Assembly (NCBI RefSeq): GCF_040250305.1
Contig: NZ_CP158190.1
Span: forward strand, 4,310,001-4,374,000
Reading direction: 5' to 3'
DNA: 64,000 nt
Origin: Peribacillus frigoritolerans
GTDB taxonomy: Bacteria; Bacillota; Bacilli; Bacillales; DSM-1321
Position 1 is the first letter of the stretch, and each line of letters begins with the position of its first letter. Below, one piece after another: positions 42,613 through 50,919 of the stretch. The notes beneath the pieces are model-generated. The model had not been told where the DNA came from. It did not search any database and saw only the letters and a list, made by a program, of their open reading frames with translations. The position numbers were made by a program, and so were the translations under genes.

Positions 42613-43518
42613 CTATTCGGCCAAGAAGATTTCTTCTAGTGATGGTTCTTTTACTTTTACACGCAAGACATCAACCTTACACTGATTGAAAGCTCGGATC
42701 ATGTCAGCAATCTTTTTCTCATCATCAATATTGATAGTCATGTAAGGTTCTTTCATTTCCAGTTCTGTACCTACTGACTCCAGCCACTGATGTAATTTTA
42801 CTTGTTCTGATTTCGGCACCGAAGAATGCTTAAGCTTGACCGTTATCGTCGACCTATATATTTTCCTGAGTTCTTCCATTGTGCCAATATTAACAATCTG
42901 ACCTTCTTTCATAATCGCTATTCGGGTGCATATTTTCTCTACTTCATAAAGATTGTGGGATGTCATGAAAATGGTCACGCCTTTTTTTTGCAGATCCTTG
43001 ATCAGCTTTTGAATATGGATTGCGGATTCAGCATCCAAACCTGAAGTTGGTTCATCAAGAAAGATCAGCTCAGGTTCATGGATGATGGCTTGTGCAATTC
43101 CAAGCTTCTTTTTCATACCGAATGAAAATTTAGCGGCTTTTTTATGAGCATGAGATTCAAGACCAACTAACTGCAGGACTTCCATACACCTATCTTTTCC
43201 TGCTGGATTTCCTGAAAGAGCTGATAAAAATTTCAAATGCTCCACTGCCGTTAACGAGCCATATAATGTCGAGTAATCAGGCATTACCCCAATCCTCTTC
43301 TTTACTTGATCATTTGAACCTTTTACACCTAGAAGCGAGTATGTTCCAGAGTTGGGTTGAATAATGCCGGTTAACATATTGATGAAGGTTGATTTACCAG
43401 CTCCGTTACGGCCTAGAAAACCAAAGATTTCTCCTTTTTCCACGTTAAGATCAATTCCTTTTACGATTGGTACCGCTCCATACGATTTCTTTAACTGAGT
43501 TGTTTCTATCGCGTTCAT
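42613..43518 (-). CDS. ABC transporter ATP-binding protein
   Basis: A 301-residue ATPase of the drug/bacteriocin exporter class (CcmA type). Walker A GRNGAGKST, the signature-region FSFGMKKKLGIAQAI (SFGM in place of LSGGQ), Walker B LIFLDEPTSGLD and the switch His in MTSHNLYE are all seen. A C-terminal extension of ~90 residues (after GTMEELRKIY) is typical of this subfamily. ATG 43518 shares one base with the permease stop (TGATG), with GGAGGGAATG upstream. With the permease it forms a two-gene exporter, beside a divergent two-component system that may control it. Confidence 0.85.
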   Translation of the reverse strand: MNAIETTQLKKSYGAVPIVKGIDLNVEKGEIFGFLGRNGAGKSTFINMLTGIIQPNSGTYSLLGVKGSNDQVKKRIGVMPDYSTLYGSLTAVEHLKFLSALSGNPAGKDRCMEVLQLVGLESHAHKKAAKFSFGMKKKLGIAQAIIHEPELIFLDEPTSGLDAESAIHIQKLIKDLQKKGVTIFMTSHNLYEVEKICTRIAIMKEGQIVNIGTMEELRKIYRSTITVKLKHSSVPKSEQVKLHQWLESVGTELEMKEPYMTINIDDEKKIADMIRAFNQCKVDVLRVKVKEPSLEEIFLAE

Positions 43519-44207
43519 CAGCATTCCCTCCTTTTGAAAATCAGATTGGCGATAACGAGCATGATACCTGCTAATATAAAAATCACCAAAAAGGTATAGT
43601 CTTCCCTAATTAAATAATAATAGGGGGTTATGAATTTCATCCAACTCACCCATACATTCGACGTAAAGGAAACCCATAATCCAATGATAGGAAAAGCTAC
43701 CCCAACCATGATTCCAAGGAACATTGTATATCCAGGCTTAGGAATGAGAACGGAAAGTAAAATTGTTAAGCCTATTTGGTAGGTTAATAAACTCATTGTC
43801 TGAGTAAAGATAAAAACATCAATCTTCTGGGAAAAGATGCTGGTAAGCAAGAAGGAGGTCGTTAGGCAAATAAGCCAAAATAGCCAAATACCTAAAAACT
43901 TCCCCAGTATAATGGAGGTTCTTGACGTTCTTGTCACTAAAAATCGGATAGTGCGTTCGTGTGTTTCTCTGTTTAGGCTATCGTGTGAAAGGCCCATAAC
44001 AAATAATTGGCCAAAAAATAATATAAGGATCAAAAGGCCAACTGTGTGTATATTTTCAGCTTCCCTCGCTGTAAGTTCAATCCCAGTCGTTAATAAATCG
44101 GAAAACTTGGCTGAATAATAGGAGGTGGCTAATAACATCATTACAATAATAACTGATTTAATTCCTTTAAATAGACTGATAAATTCTCTTTTTCCAATAA
44201 TATACAT
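43518..44207 (-). CDS. ABC-2 type transporter permease
   Basis: A 229-residue membrane protein with six predicted helices, partner of the ATPase downstream. It opens MYIIGKREFISLFKGIKSVI and has the conserved RETHERTIRFLVTRTSRTSI loop and the final pair of helices with ILAGIMLVIANLIFKRREC. Such pairs export peptides, drugs or take part in self-protection; the substrate is unknown. It is the first gene of the pair and faces the two-component system. Confidence 0.82.
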   Translation of the reverse strand: MYIIGKREFISLFKGIKSVIIVMMLLATSYYSAKFSDLLTTGIELTAREAENIHTVGLLILILFFGQLFVMGLSHDSLNRETHERTIRFLVTRTSRTSIILGKFLGIWLFWLICLTTSFLLTSIFSQKIDVFIFTQTMSLLTYQIGLTILLSVLIPKPGYTMFLGIMVGVAFPIIGLWVSFTSNVWVSWMKFITPYYYLIREDYTFLVIFILAGIMLVIANLIFKRREC

Positions 44208-44281
44208 ACTAAGTCTCTTCCTTCCTGTTCATCACTTAAGGACTATTATAGGTGTTCTTTCTTAACCTACCAGAAACTTCA

Positions 44282-44300
44282 CCTTAATTTTTCCTTAATT
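44282..44300. promoter_or_regulatory. Direct repeats, likely OmpR-family binding site
   Basis: CCTTAATT occurs at 44282-44289 and 44293-44300, exactly 11 bases apart, in the gap between the ABC permease and the response regulator. One-turn direct repeats are the usual target of OmpR/PhoB-type dimers. It lies about 25 bases before a possible -10 of the response regulator gene (TATGAT at 44325), so autoregulation is plausible. Confidence 0.5.
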
Positions 44301-44364
44301 ATTAAATAATTGGCAGACGAATGATATGATAATTTATATATCATAATAGAATGGGAGTATCCAA

Positions 44365-45081
44365 ATGCAAGAGACACAAATATTAATTGTAGATGATGAA
44401 AAAGCAATATTACATATGTTAACAACGATTCTAAAAAGAGAAGAATTCAAATATATAGATACAGCATATACTGCTGCGGATGCTTTGACCTTATGTCAAA
44501 CAAAACGATATGACTTAATCCTTTTGGATGTTATGCTCCCAGATCGTAGCGGTTTTGAAATTTGTCCGCTCATTAGAGAAACCACTGATGCCCCCATTTT
44601 CTTTCTTACGGCACGTTCAACAGATTTGGATAAACTTTCTGGATTTGCATTAGGCGCAGACGATTATATTACAAAACCCTTTAATCCACTTGAGGTTGTC
44701 GCAAGGGTAAAAGCACATTTACGGCGTCATTCAGGAAAGATTTCACACACTTCGCAAACGTTTTACCAATACGGACAAATCCAAGTAAACACTCTATCTG
44801 GAGAAGTGACCGTGAATGGCAGGAAAGTAGAATTGCCTGCACAGGTTTACCTGCTACTGCTATTCTTCTGTAAATATCCAAATCAGCTTTTTAGTAAAAG
44901 CCAGCTTTATGAAAAAGTGTGGGGCGAAGAATTTTTAGGTGAGGATAATACTGTTATGGTCCATATTAGTAAACTTCGGGAAAAGATTGAGGACAATCCA
45001 AGTAAACCACGTCATCTTATTACTGTAAGAGGACTTGGCTATAAATTTAATTCTGATGGTAGTAAACATGAACATTCATAA
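44365..45081 (+). CDS. OmpR-family response regulator
   Basis: A 238-residue two-component regulator. The receiver domain has ILIVDDEKA, the phospho-acceptor Asp in YDLILLDVMLPDRSG and the lysine in DDYITKPFNPLE. The winged-helix DNA-binding domain (~residues 135-230) has LPAQVYLLLLFFCKYPNQ and NTVMVHISKLREKIEDNP, then RGLGYKF. The ATG follows GGGAGTATCC. It overlaps the kinase gene by 14 bases and is divergent from the ABC exporter. Confidence 0.9.
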   Translation: MQETQILIVDDEKAILHMLTTILKREEFKYIDTAYTAADALTLCQTKRYDLILLDVMLPDRSGFEICPLIRETTDAPIFFLTARSTDLDKLSGFALGADDYITKPFNPLEVVARVKAHLRRHSGKISHTSQTFYQYGQIQVNTLSGEVTVNGRKVELPAQVYLLLLFFCKYPNQLFSKSQLYEKVWGEEFLGEDNTVMVHISKLREKIEDNPSKPRHLITVRGLGYKFNSDGSKHEHS

Positions 45082-46792
45082 ACGCTTTATTGTACAGTTT
45101 TTTATCCAATTAATTCTTGTTTTCATCATATTTTTCTTTATTCTATTGTCCATTTGGGCGATCATTGGCTTTTCCATCATGAATGATGAGGTTACACAAG
45201 ACTTATCAAAGGCAGATAGCACTTTCTTTTCTGATAGGATTACGATACAAGGTAAAAAAGTGACATTCGATGACGAATTAAAACAGCTGGCAAAAAATCA
45301 GAATGGCTGGCTCCTAGTCCTGACAACAAAAGGCGATGTCATTGGAGATTACAATACTTCAGAAAATGCACCTTCACATTTTAATGAGAGCGAACTTGCC
45401 GGTTTAATGCTGCAAAATAGCTCTGACCCTGTGGAATACTTCCATTGGAAATTAGATGAAGCGTATCCGCAGCCACAGTTGCTTATATTCGGTAGAAAAA
45501 GTTCTGAGACTAGTCTGTTAAACGAGGTTAAGACAAGTGTCGATTGGAAAAATCATCATCTTAATCTTTCCGCTGCTACTCTTAAGCAAATAGATGAGGA
45601 AGAAGGATGGGTTCAATTAATCAATTCGACCGGTAAGGTATTGGATGGATATGGCAGCGAAAAGGAAGGGATCTCATACACGAATCAGGACCTTCAAACC
45701 TTATCAGAGAGTGAACATGATTCAGTTGATGCTTTCTTTGATGCAGAGACAGAACAGACAATAATTGTGGGTATAAACCATTCAGGTTCGACCTCTATTG
45801 AAGAAAACTTGTTCAAAAGGATCAGTAAAAGTGTATTAGTCATTTTTATAGTGTTATTTCTTCTGTTGTTAACGGGTACTTTCTGGTATGCACGTAAATT
45901 CGGGGTTCCTTTGATTACGATGATGAAATGGATTCAAAATCTTGGAAGTGGTTTATATGAACAGCCACTCGATCTTCATCAGAGCCCTATCTTGTTAAAT
46001 AAAAAAGGAAAGTTAAAAAGGAAATATCGGTTATATAAGGATCTGATTACAACACTTTTACAGTTAACCGAGACCCTGCATCAAAACGAAACCCAACGAA
46101 GGAAAATGACTCAAACCAGGGATGAATGGATAAGCGGTCTTTCGCATGATTTAAAAACGCCTCTTGCTTCCATATCAGGTTATGCTCAAATGCTTGAATC
46201 TGAAAATTACTCGTGGACAGAAAGAGAGACAAGGGAATTCGCCTTAATCATTACCGAAAAGTCAGGATATATGATGGAATTACTTGAAGACCTAACATTA
46301 ACATACCGTTTAAGAAATCAAGCTCTGCCCATTGTAAAAGAAGAAGTGGATATCATTGAATTCATACGCAGAACCATGATCCATTTCATAAATGATCCGG
46401 CTAACAACTATATGAAATTCGTCTTCCAGCCGAAAAACGAAACAGCTATTGCATCTATCGATACCAAATGGTTTCAACGGATTATTGATAACCTAATTGC
46501 GAATGCTATCCATTATAATCCTTCAGGTACTACGATCACAGTATCCATTTCGCCTATTGAGCAGCACCTTCTCATTATTACGATTGAAGATGACGGCATA
46601 GGTATGGACAATGAAACTCTAGATAGACTCTTCCAGCGCTATTACCGTGGTACCAATACAAGTGATTCCGGGCGTGGAACTGGTCTTGGGATGGCGATAA
46701 CGAAACAATTGGTTCACCTTCATGGAGGATCCATTAATGTAAAAAGTTCACCGCAAAAAGGCACAACCGTTCGAATCATTCTCCCAGCCTAA
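45068..46792 (+). CDS. Sensor histidine kinase
   Basis: A 574-residue kinase. Helix 1 (residues ~8-35) is followed by an extracellular sensor domain of ~210 residues, then helix 2 at ~260-282 and a HAMP-like linker. The HisKA domain has the phospho-accepting His in GLSHDLKTPLASISGY and the ATPase domain the N box NLIANAIHYNPSG, DDGIGMD and GRGTGLGMAI. ATG 45068 matches the family N-terminus; the frame runs upstream to 45035 inside the response regulator. The ligand is unknown; adjacent to the exporter, it may sense a drug or peptide. Confidence 0.9.
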   Translation: MNIHKRFIVQFFIQLILVFIIFFFILLSIWAIIGFSIMNDEVTQDLSKADSTFFSDRITIQGKKVTFDDELKQLAKNQNGWLLVLTTKGDVIGDYNTSENAPSHFNESELAGLMLQNSSDPVEYFHWKLDEAYPQPQLLIFGRKSSETSLLNEVKTSVDWKNHHLNLSAATLKQIDEEEGWVQLINSTGKVLDGYGSEKEGISYTNQDLQTLSESEHDSVDAFFDAETEQTIIVGINHSGSTSIEENLFKRISKSVLVIFIVLFLLLLTGTFWYARKFGVPLITMMKWIQNLGSGLYEQPLDLHQSPILLNKKGKLKRKYRLYKDLITTLLQLTETLHQNETQRRKMTQTRDEWISGLSHDLKTPLASISGYAQMLESENYSWTERETREFALIITEKSGYMMELLEDLTLTYRLRNQALPIVKEEVDIIEFIRRTMIHFINDPANNYMKFVFQPKNETAIASIDTKWFQRIIDNLIANAIHYNPSGTTITVSISPIEQHLLIITIEDDGIGMDNETLDRLFQRYYRGTNTSDSGRGTGLGMAITKQLVHLHGGSINVKSSPQKGTTVRIILPA

Positions 46793-46938
46793 ACTAGATG
46801 AAAAATAGGATAGCCAGAAATTCATAAGGGTGTACATTTGAATCATAGTTAAAATCAGATTGGGTAACGTCAGGATTTCGAAATGTTGGCGTACCTTAAA
46901 TACTTTTTTGTTCGTAGGCAGGAAGAAACACTTGAATA

Positions 46939-46978
46939 AAAACAAAATCATCCCCTAAAGGGATGATTTTGTTTTATT
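46939..46978. terminator. Terminator between the kinase and the small minus-strand gene
   Basis: AACAAAATCATCCC and GGGATGATTTTGTT arms with a 5-base loop, T tract on the + side. About 145 bases between the kinase stop and this hairpin hold nothing recognised. Confidence 0.75.
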
Positions 46979-47156
46979 GATTTTCTGGCTGTTGTTGATT
47001 CTGCCCTAGCATTCCAGATCCCATTCCCATCAAGTTAGTGGCAAGCGGCACCATATTATTCATTTTCCCGCCATTTCCACTCAACATTTGATAAGTCGCA
47101 ATCCCTACTCCGACCGAAGCGACAACTGGTAAAATTTTATCCATGTTTGCTCTCAT
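46974..47156 (-). CDS. Small protein of unknown function
   Basis: A 60-residue protein: one weak membrane helix at ~8-25 (ILPVVASVGVGIATYQML), a Gly/Met-rich middle (NLMGMGSGMLGQ) and a Gln-rich tail ending QQQPENQ. No family recognised. The ATG at 47156 follows AAGGTGATG. Its stop lies in the shared terminator. Confidence 0.6.
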   Translation of the reverse strand: MRANMDKILPVVASVGVGIATYQMLSGNGGKMNNMVPLATNLMGMGSGMLGQNQQQPENQ

Positions 47157-47336
47157 TTACATCACCTTATTTTATATATTTTTGTTCATTTCCTGAACTC
47201 TAATATCTTGTTCAAAAAAACCCAAAAAATTCAAGATGTTTGTTACCAAAACAATTAGTAATAAAAACATGTTAAATAGGGAAAATTCTTTCAGGAGGGA
47301 TATTATGCAAGTACTCTTCGAATGAGGTGAATATTC

Positions 47337-48110
47337 ATGCCAATGTTAGATGTGGACGGTATCAGCTTGTATTATTCTGTTAAGGGAAAAGGGGTTCCTA
47401 TTGTTTTTATCCATCCTCCTGTACTGACTAGTGTGAATTTCGAATACCAAATGGAGAAATTATCAGAAGAATTCAAAGTTATCACTTTTGATATTAGGGG
47501 TCATGGAAGAAGTCAGTATTCAAGACAGCCAGTAACTTATCCCCTGATTATAGAAGATATCAAACATCTGTTGGATCATTTGAAAATTAATAAAGCAATC
47601 ATATGCGGATACTCGACCGGCGGCTCTATCGTATTGGAATATTTGCTGAGTTGTGCCGATAGGGCTCTAGGTGGCATTGTAATAGGTGGAATGTCTGAAG
47701 TGAGGGATAAATCTTTAAAGCAAAAGATTTCTTTAGGAATATCACTTGCCAAGAAAGACGCAGTTCCAATTCTTGCGCTTTCCATCTCATGGAGCAATTC
47801 AAATACCATAAAGTTGTTCAACAAAATGTTTAATGAAGCCCTAAAAGGGGATGCCCGAAATATCGAGCAGTATTATCATTATAGTTTGCATTATAACTGT
47901 ACCCATCAGCTTGAGAAAATCAACCTTCCAACTTTACTGATCTATGGTAAAAAAGATAAACCATTGTATCGCTATGCCAATTTATTGCATGAAAAATTGC
48001 CATGTACGGAATTAAAATTCATTGATCATGTAAAGCATCAGATTCCTACAAAAGCGGCTAATGATTTAAATGAAAGCATTAAGCATTTTATCCATTCACA
48101 ATCTGATTGA
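47337..48110 (+). CDS. Alpha/beta hydrolase
   Basis: A 257-residue enzyme of the alpha/beta hydrolase fold. The nucleophile elbow is GYSTGGS with Ser at ~residue 93; the oxyanion region is IHPPVLTS at ~25, the acid is probably Asp in YGKKDKPLY (~205) and the His in DHVKHQIP (~234). FDIRGHGRS is the usual conserved strand-loop. Substrate unknown; such proteins include esterases, peroxidases and lactonases. The ATG follows GAGGTGAAT. Confidence 0.82.
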   Translation: MPMLDVDGISLYYSVKGKGVPIVFIHPPVLTSVNFEYQMEKLSEEFKVITFDIRGHGRSQYSRQPVTYPLIIEDIKHLLDHLKINKAIICGYSTGGSIVLEYLLSCADRALGGIVIGGMSEVRDKSLKQKISLGISLAKKDAVPILALSISWSNSNTIKLFNKMFNEALKGDARNIEQYYHYSLHYNCTHQLEKINLPTLLIYGKKDKPLYRYANLLHEKLPCTELKFIDHVKHQIPTKAANDLNESIKHFIHSQSD

Positions 48111-48165
48111 TTTTTCCGATTGCAAATTTCAATCTTTTACTATGTACATATCATAAATTTATGGA

Positions 48166-48798
48166 GTGAAAAAATTGGGTAGAGATAAAAGTAAACTGAT
48201 TCATTTAATATTACTATTGCTAGTCACTGCAGTTTTTATTTGGTCAGTTATTAAGCCTGAAGGATACTTGATATGGACAATGGAAGTACTTCCTGCCGTT
48301 GTGTTTCTGATTTATGTAATGGCTACATATAATAAATTCCGCCTTACTACATTATCCTATTTCATTATTGCCGTTCTTTCAATCACCATGTTCATCGGTG
48401 CCCATTATACATACACAAAAGTCCCCCTGTTTAATTGGATAAAAGATCATTACGACCTAAACCGGAACCACTATGATCGGTTTGGACATTTTCTAAAAGG
48501 TTTATTTGCGATTGTGATTAGAGAAATAGTAATATGCAAAACCCCTCTATCAAAAGGACCGTGGTTATTTGCTGTTACATTAAGTTTTGCGCTTGCCATT
48601 GGAGCACTATATGAAATCATCGAATGGATAGCTGCCATCATTTCAAAAGGCAGAAAAGCTTCAAAGGACTTTTTAGGAACACAAGGTGATATTTGGGACG
48701 CACAATGGGATATGGCGTTAACATTAATTGGCTCTATCCTTGTATTGTTCACCTTGTCCAAACTTCATGACAAGCTGTTACGAAAAGTGAAAAATTGA
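48166..48798 (+). CDS. DUF2238 family membrane protein (YjdF-like)
   Basis: A 210-residue membrane protein with about six helices and the family stretches GAHYTYTKVPLFNW, NHYDRFGHFLKG and GDIWDAQWDMALTLIG, the last with conserved acidic residues. The function of DUF2238 is unknown. GTG 48166 opens the frame, but GGAG lies 8 bases before the TTG at 48175 (codon 4), which may be the real start. It is a single gene ending in a perfect palindromic terminator. Confidence 0.78.
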   Translation: MKKLGRDKSKLIHLILLLLVTAVFIWSVIKPEGYLIWTMEVLPAVVFLIYVMATYNKFRLTTLSYFIIAVLSITMFIGAHYTYTKVPLFNWIKDHYDLNRNHYDRFGHFLKGLFAIVIREIVICKTPLSKGPWLFAVTLSFALAIGALYEIIEWIAAIISKGRKASKDFLGTQGDIWDAQWDMALTLIGSILVLFTLSKLHDKLLRKVKN

Positions 48799-48801
48799 AT
48801 T

Positions 48802-48835
48802 AAAAAATAGTGATCGATATCGATCACTATTTTTT
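48802..48835. terminator. Bidirectional terminator
   Basis: A perfect 34-base palindrome built from AAAAAATAGTGATCGAT and its complement, between the convergent DUF2238 gene and the DinB gene, whose stop lies within it. Confidence 0.9.
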
Positions 48836-49279
48836 AATTAGGATTTGATTGTTAATATGATGTTCCATATGTTCTAGATAATCTTTTATTAGCCACTCCA
48901 ATGATTTTAGTTGATTATTTCCTATATCACAAAGATTAGATAATCTATCATTTGGTGTATTCGTTATTATATGAATGATTTGCTTATTTAAAGTACAAAA
49001 AAGGTTAACGATCTCATCCAATGGTCGCTCTTGGTAATTCTGGACCAATACCCATTGGTCTTGATTATATGATTGTATAACATATGGCTGTTCTTCGTAC
49101 TGAATCTTGATAAACCTATTCATATTATTCAATGCAGAATCGCATAGATGTCCTAAAATCTCTTTTTTGGACCATTTGTGTGGCATTGGTCGATGATTTA
49201 ATTCTTTTTCTGTCATCCGGTTGAACTCTTCGGGTATAAAACCTATCCAATGATTGATTCCATCTATTACATTTTTCAA
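48827..49279 (-). CDS. DinB-family protein
   Basis: A 150-residue four-helix-bundle protein of the DinB superfamily, which includes metal-dependent thiol transferases. Candidate metal ligands are His in EILGHLCDSALNN (~residue 44) and the two His in DYLEHMEHHINNQ (~140). The partner thiol (bacillithiol in Bacillus) is a known theme of this family, but it is not shown here. The start is TTG 49279 behind GGGGGAGTG. It is a single gene. Confidence 0.78.
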   Translation of the reverse strand: MKNVIDGINHWIGFIPEEFNRMTEKELNHRPMPHKWSKKEILGHLCDSALNNMNRFIKIQYEEQPYVIQSYNQDQWVLVQNYQERPLDEIVNLFCTLNKQIIHIITNTPNDRLSNLCDIGNNQLKSLEWLIKDYLEHMEHHINNQILIKK

Positions 49280-49439
49280 TTTGCACTCCCCCTAAGTTTT
49301 ACCTAAAGGATTTTTATTCGGCAACCAACCGGAAAATACCTTTTTATTTTCTTCAACTAACTGCACGATTTTTTGAATATGGAAACCAACAGCATTCAAT
49401 AACAGACCCAAAAGAAAAAACCGAAATCAAAAAGATTTT

Positions 49440-49700
49440 GGTTCAGACTTCAGGCAAACTTGAAGAAAAGTCAGTTTTCCTGAATTCCCAAATAAGTTCC
49501 AGTTGATTTCAGAAATCCCCTCCCTTTCCGCCGACTGTCTGCCAAGCCGCATCAAAGCAAGCGTCTCCGGGGTCTCGGCTAGCCAGTTTTTCGGCAGGAG
49601 TGTCGCATATTTCTTCCATCTAGTAGGGGTTTCATAAAAGACCCACAGGTGCAAAAAGCTCCGAGGGCGGGACCACCCGCGGAAAGGGAGGTGGCCCTAC
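49440..49700. repeat. GC-rich non-coding region, possible diverged relative of the interspersed repeat
   Basis: The 450-base gap 49280-49729 has no convincing gene. Its centre is unusually GC-rich for this window and on the minus strand contains GACACTCCTGCCGAAAA, GAGACCCCGGAGACGC and GGCGGAAAGGGAGG, in the same order as similar blocks in the repeats at 5127-5288 and 56396-56580. A 75-codon frame lies in it but looks like a by-product. The relation to the other repeats is suggestive only. Confidence 0.4.
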
Positions 49701-49729
49701 GTTTCAATCACCGTTTAAATTTTAACCAG

Positions 49730-49879
49730 TCATGATTGTACTTGCTTACTGCCCTTTTTTTCATTAATGGCTTTTTGATCGATTTTTGTATAGATGCGTT
49801 CCACTTCAATTTTGTCATGCAACAGAAGTTCGCGGTTTTCTTTTAGAAGTTCAGTATAAGATTTCCTTCTCCTAGACAT
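49730..49879 (-). CDS. fbpB: FbpB family (Fur-regulated basic protein)
   Basis: A 49-residue basic protein, MSRRRKSYTELLKENRELLL and then HDKIEVERIYTKIDQKAI. It fits the FbpB family, small Fur-controlled proteins that in B. subtilis help the iron-sparing small RNA FsrA stop translation of iron-using proteins. The ATG at 49879 follows GAGAGGTGA. It overlaps fbpA by 8 bases and shares the Fur-controlled promoter at 50616. Too short for usual ORF thresholds but well formed. Confidence 0.8.
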   Translation of the reverse strand: MSRRRKSYTELLKENRELLLHDKIEVERIYTKIDQKAINEKKGSKQVQS

Positions 49880-50039
49880 TTTTTAATTCACCTCTCAAGT
49901 GATTGAATTCCTTCTGTAAAACTACTATCGAAAGCTCGTAAAGTTGTTTATTATATTTTTTAAAAATCCCGAATTTCAGTAGTTCTTGTATAAGTTCCTC
50001 TTTTTTTGCTTCTCCCTTTGTACTTAATTGGGTAATCAT
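49872..50039 (-). CDS. fbpA: FbpA family (Fur-regulated basic protein)
   Basis: A 55-residue protein, MITQLSTKGEAKKEELIQEL then LKFGIFKKYNKQLYELS, which matches the FbpA family pattern (KKEELIxELxKxGxxK...KQLYELS). Like FbpB it belongs to the iron-sparing response in Bacillus. The ATG at 50039 follows AGGAGGGTCC. It lies within the 3' tail of the flavodoxin frame in a different reading frame, and its own 3' end overlaps fbpB by 8 bases. Confidence 0.8.
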   Translation of the reverse strand: MITQLSTKGEAKKEELIQELLKFGIFKKYNKQLYELSIVVLQKEFNHLRGELKNV

Positions 50040-50571
50040 CAAGGACCCTCCTTAACAAAAATACAGACTTTTGGTATTTGGGGCTGCTTAGCATCCGATC
50101 CCACATGTAGAATCTCCACTTCTTCCTATTGCTTCCCCATATAAGGGCATGCTCTGCAAAGTCTTCGCATTTCCTTAATTGTTCGTATGTACTGCTTTCT
50201 TGGTGTATTTTCAATACTCGATCATATACATCAAATCCAAATTGCTTCATTTTATCGGAAAGGATATCTATCGCGGCGCAGGGTTTTGAATGGGTCAGGT
50301 CGCCGGCACCAAAGAATGCAACTTTCACTCCAGCAAAGTCCACTTGATCAATTTCTTCATAAAACTCGTTTGCTTCATACGGTAACTCTTCTAGATTCCA
50401 TGTATATAAACCAATAAAGGCCAAATCAAAATCCTTTAAAGCATCAACTTCAACAGTATCCAATCTTTCCATATATACTTCACAGCCGACAGCCTTCATT
50501 CTTTTCTTTATGTTTAAAGCCATTTTCTCGGTATTACCGGATAAACTGACATAACCAATGAATACCTTCAT
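49960..50571 (-). CDS. Flavodoxin-domain protein under Fur control
   Basis: An FMN-binding electron carrier that replaces ferredoxin when iron is short (known role of Fur-controlled flavodoxins). It opens MKVFIGYVSLSGNTEKMALN, the phosphate loop for FMN, and has YTWNLEELPYEANEFYEEID and FFGAGDLTHSKPCAAID for the isoalloxazine. The first ~150 residues cover a complete flavodoxin; the frame goes on ~50 basic residues (WRFYMWDRM, then YKGRSKKRGTYTRTTE) and runs 80 bases into fbpA. Whether the tail is made is open. The ATG lies downstream of a Fur box at 50616-50645. Confidence 0.78.
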   Translation of the reverse strand: MKVFIGYVSLSGNTEKMALNIKKRMKAVGCEVYMERLDTVEVDALKDFDLAFIGLYTWNLEELPYEANEFYEEIDQVDFAGVKVAFFGAGDLTHSKPCAAIDILSDKMKQFGFDVYDRVLKIHQESSTYEQLRKCEDFAEHALIWGSNRKKWRFYMWDRMLSSPKYQKSVFLLRRVLDDYPIKYKGRSKKRGTYTRTTEIRDF

Positions 50572-50615
50572 CTATATCACCTTCCTAATTGAGAATTAAT
50601 TTCATTACACATCTC

Positions 50616-50645
50616 ACTATAAATGAAAATGATTCTCATTGTCAA
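50616..50645 (-). promoter_or_regulatory. Fur box within the promoter of the flavodoxin-fbpA-fbpB operon
   Basis: TTGACA (50640-50645) and TATAGT (50616-50621) with an 18-base spacer that holds TGAGAATCATTTTCA on the minus strand (50624-50638), a 7-1-7 inverted repeat close to the Bacillus Fur consensus TGATAATNATTATCA. Bound Fur would block polymerase when iron is plentiful. The rest of the gap up to 50919 is AT-rich with nothing else recognised. Confidence 0.85.
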
Positions 50646-50919
50646 TTATTTACCTCCGGTAATTATATTAAACAGTCCGTTCCTCATCTTAAAAATAATA
50701 TAAATGCCCTAAAAATTAAGTGAAAAAACCAAAATATTTAGGTAAAAAAGCCTATATTTTCACAAACAACCATGATACATTATGTAATAATTTAACTATA
50801 TAGGTATATATAACAAAACAAAAAACACCTTCCGATGATCATATCTACCTTTTTAGTTTTTGTAATAAATCCATAAATATATGATTTTATTATGGAAAAT
50901 AATTATTTAGGAGGTTATT

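Noticed and set aside
49427..49654. 75-codon frame on the minus strand
   Set aside because: Lies in the GC-rich repeat-like region, lacks a convincing ribosome binding site and looks like a translation of non-coding repeat.
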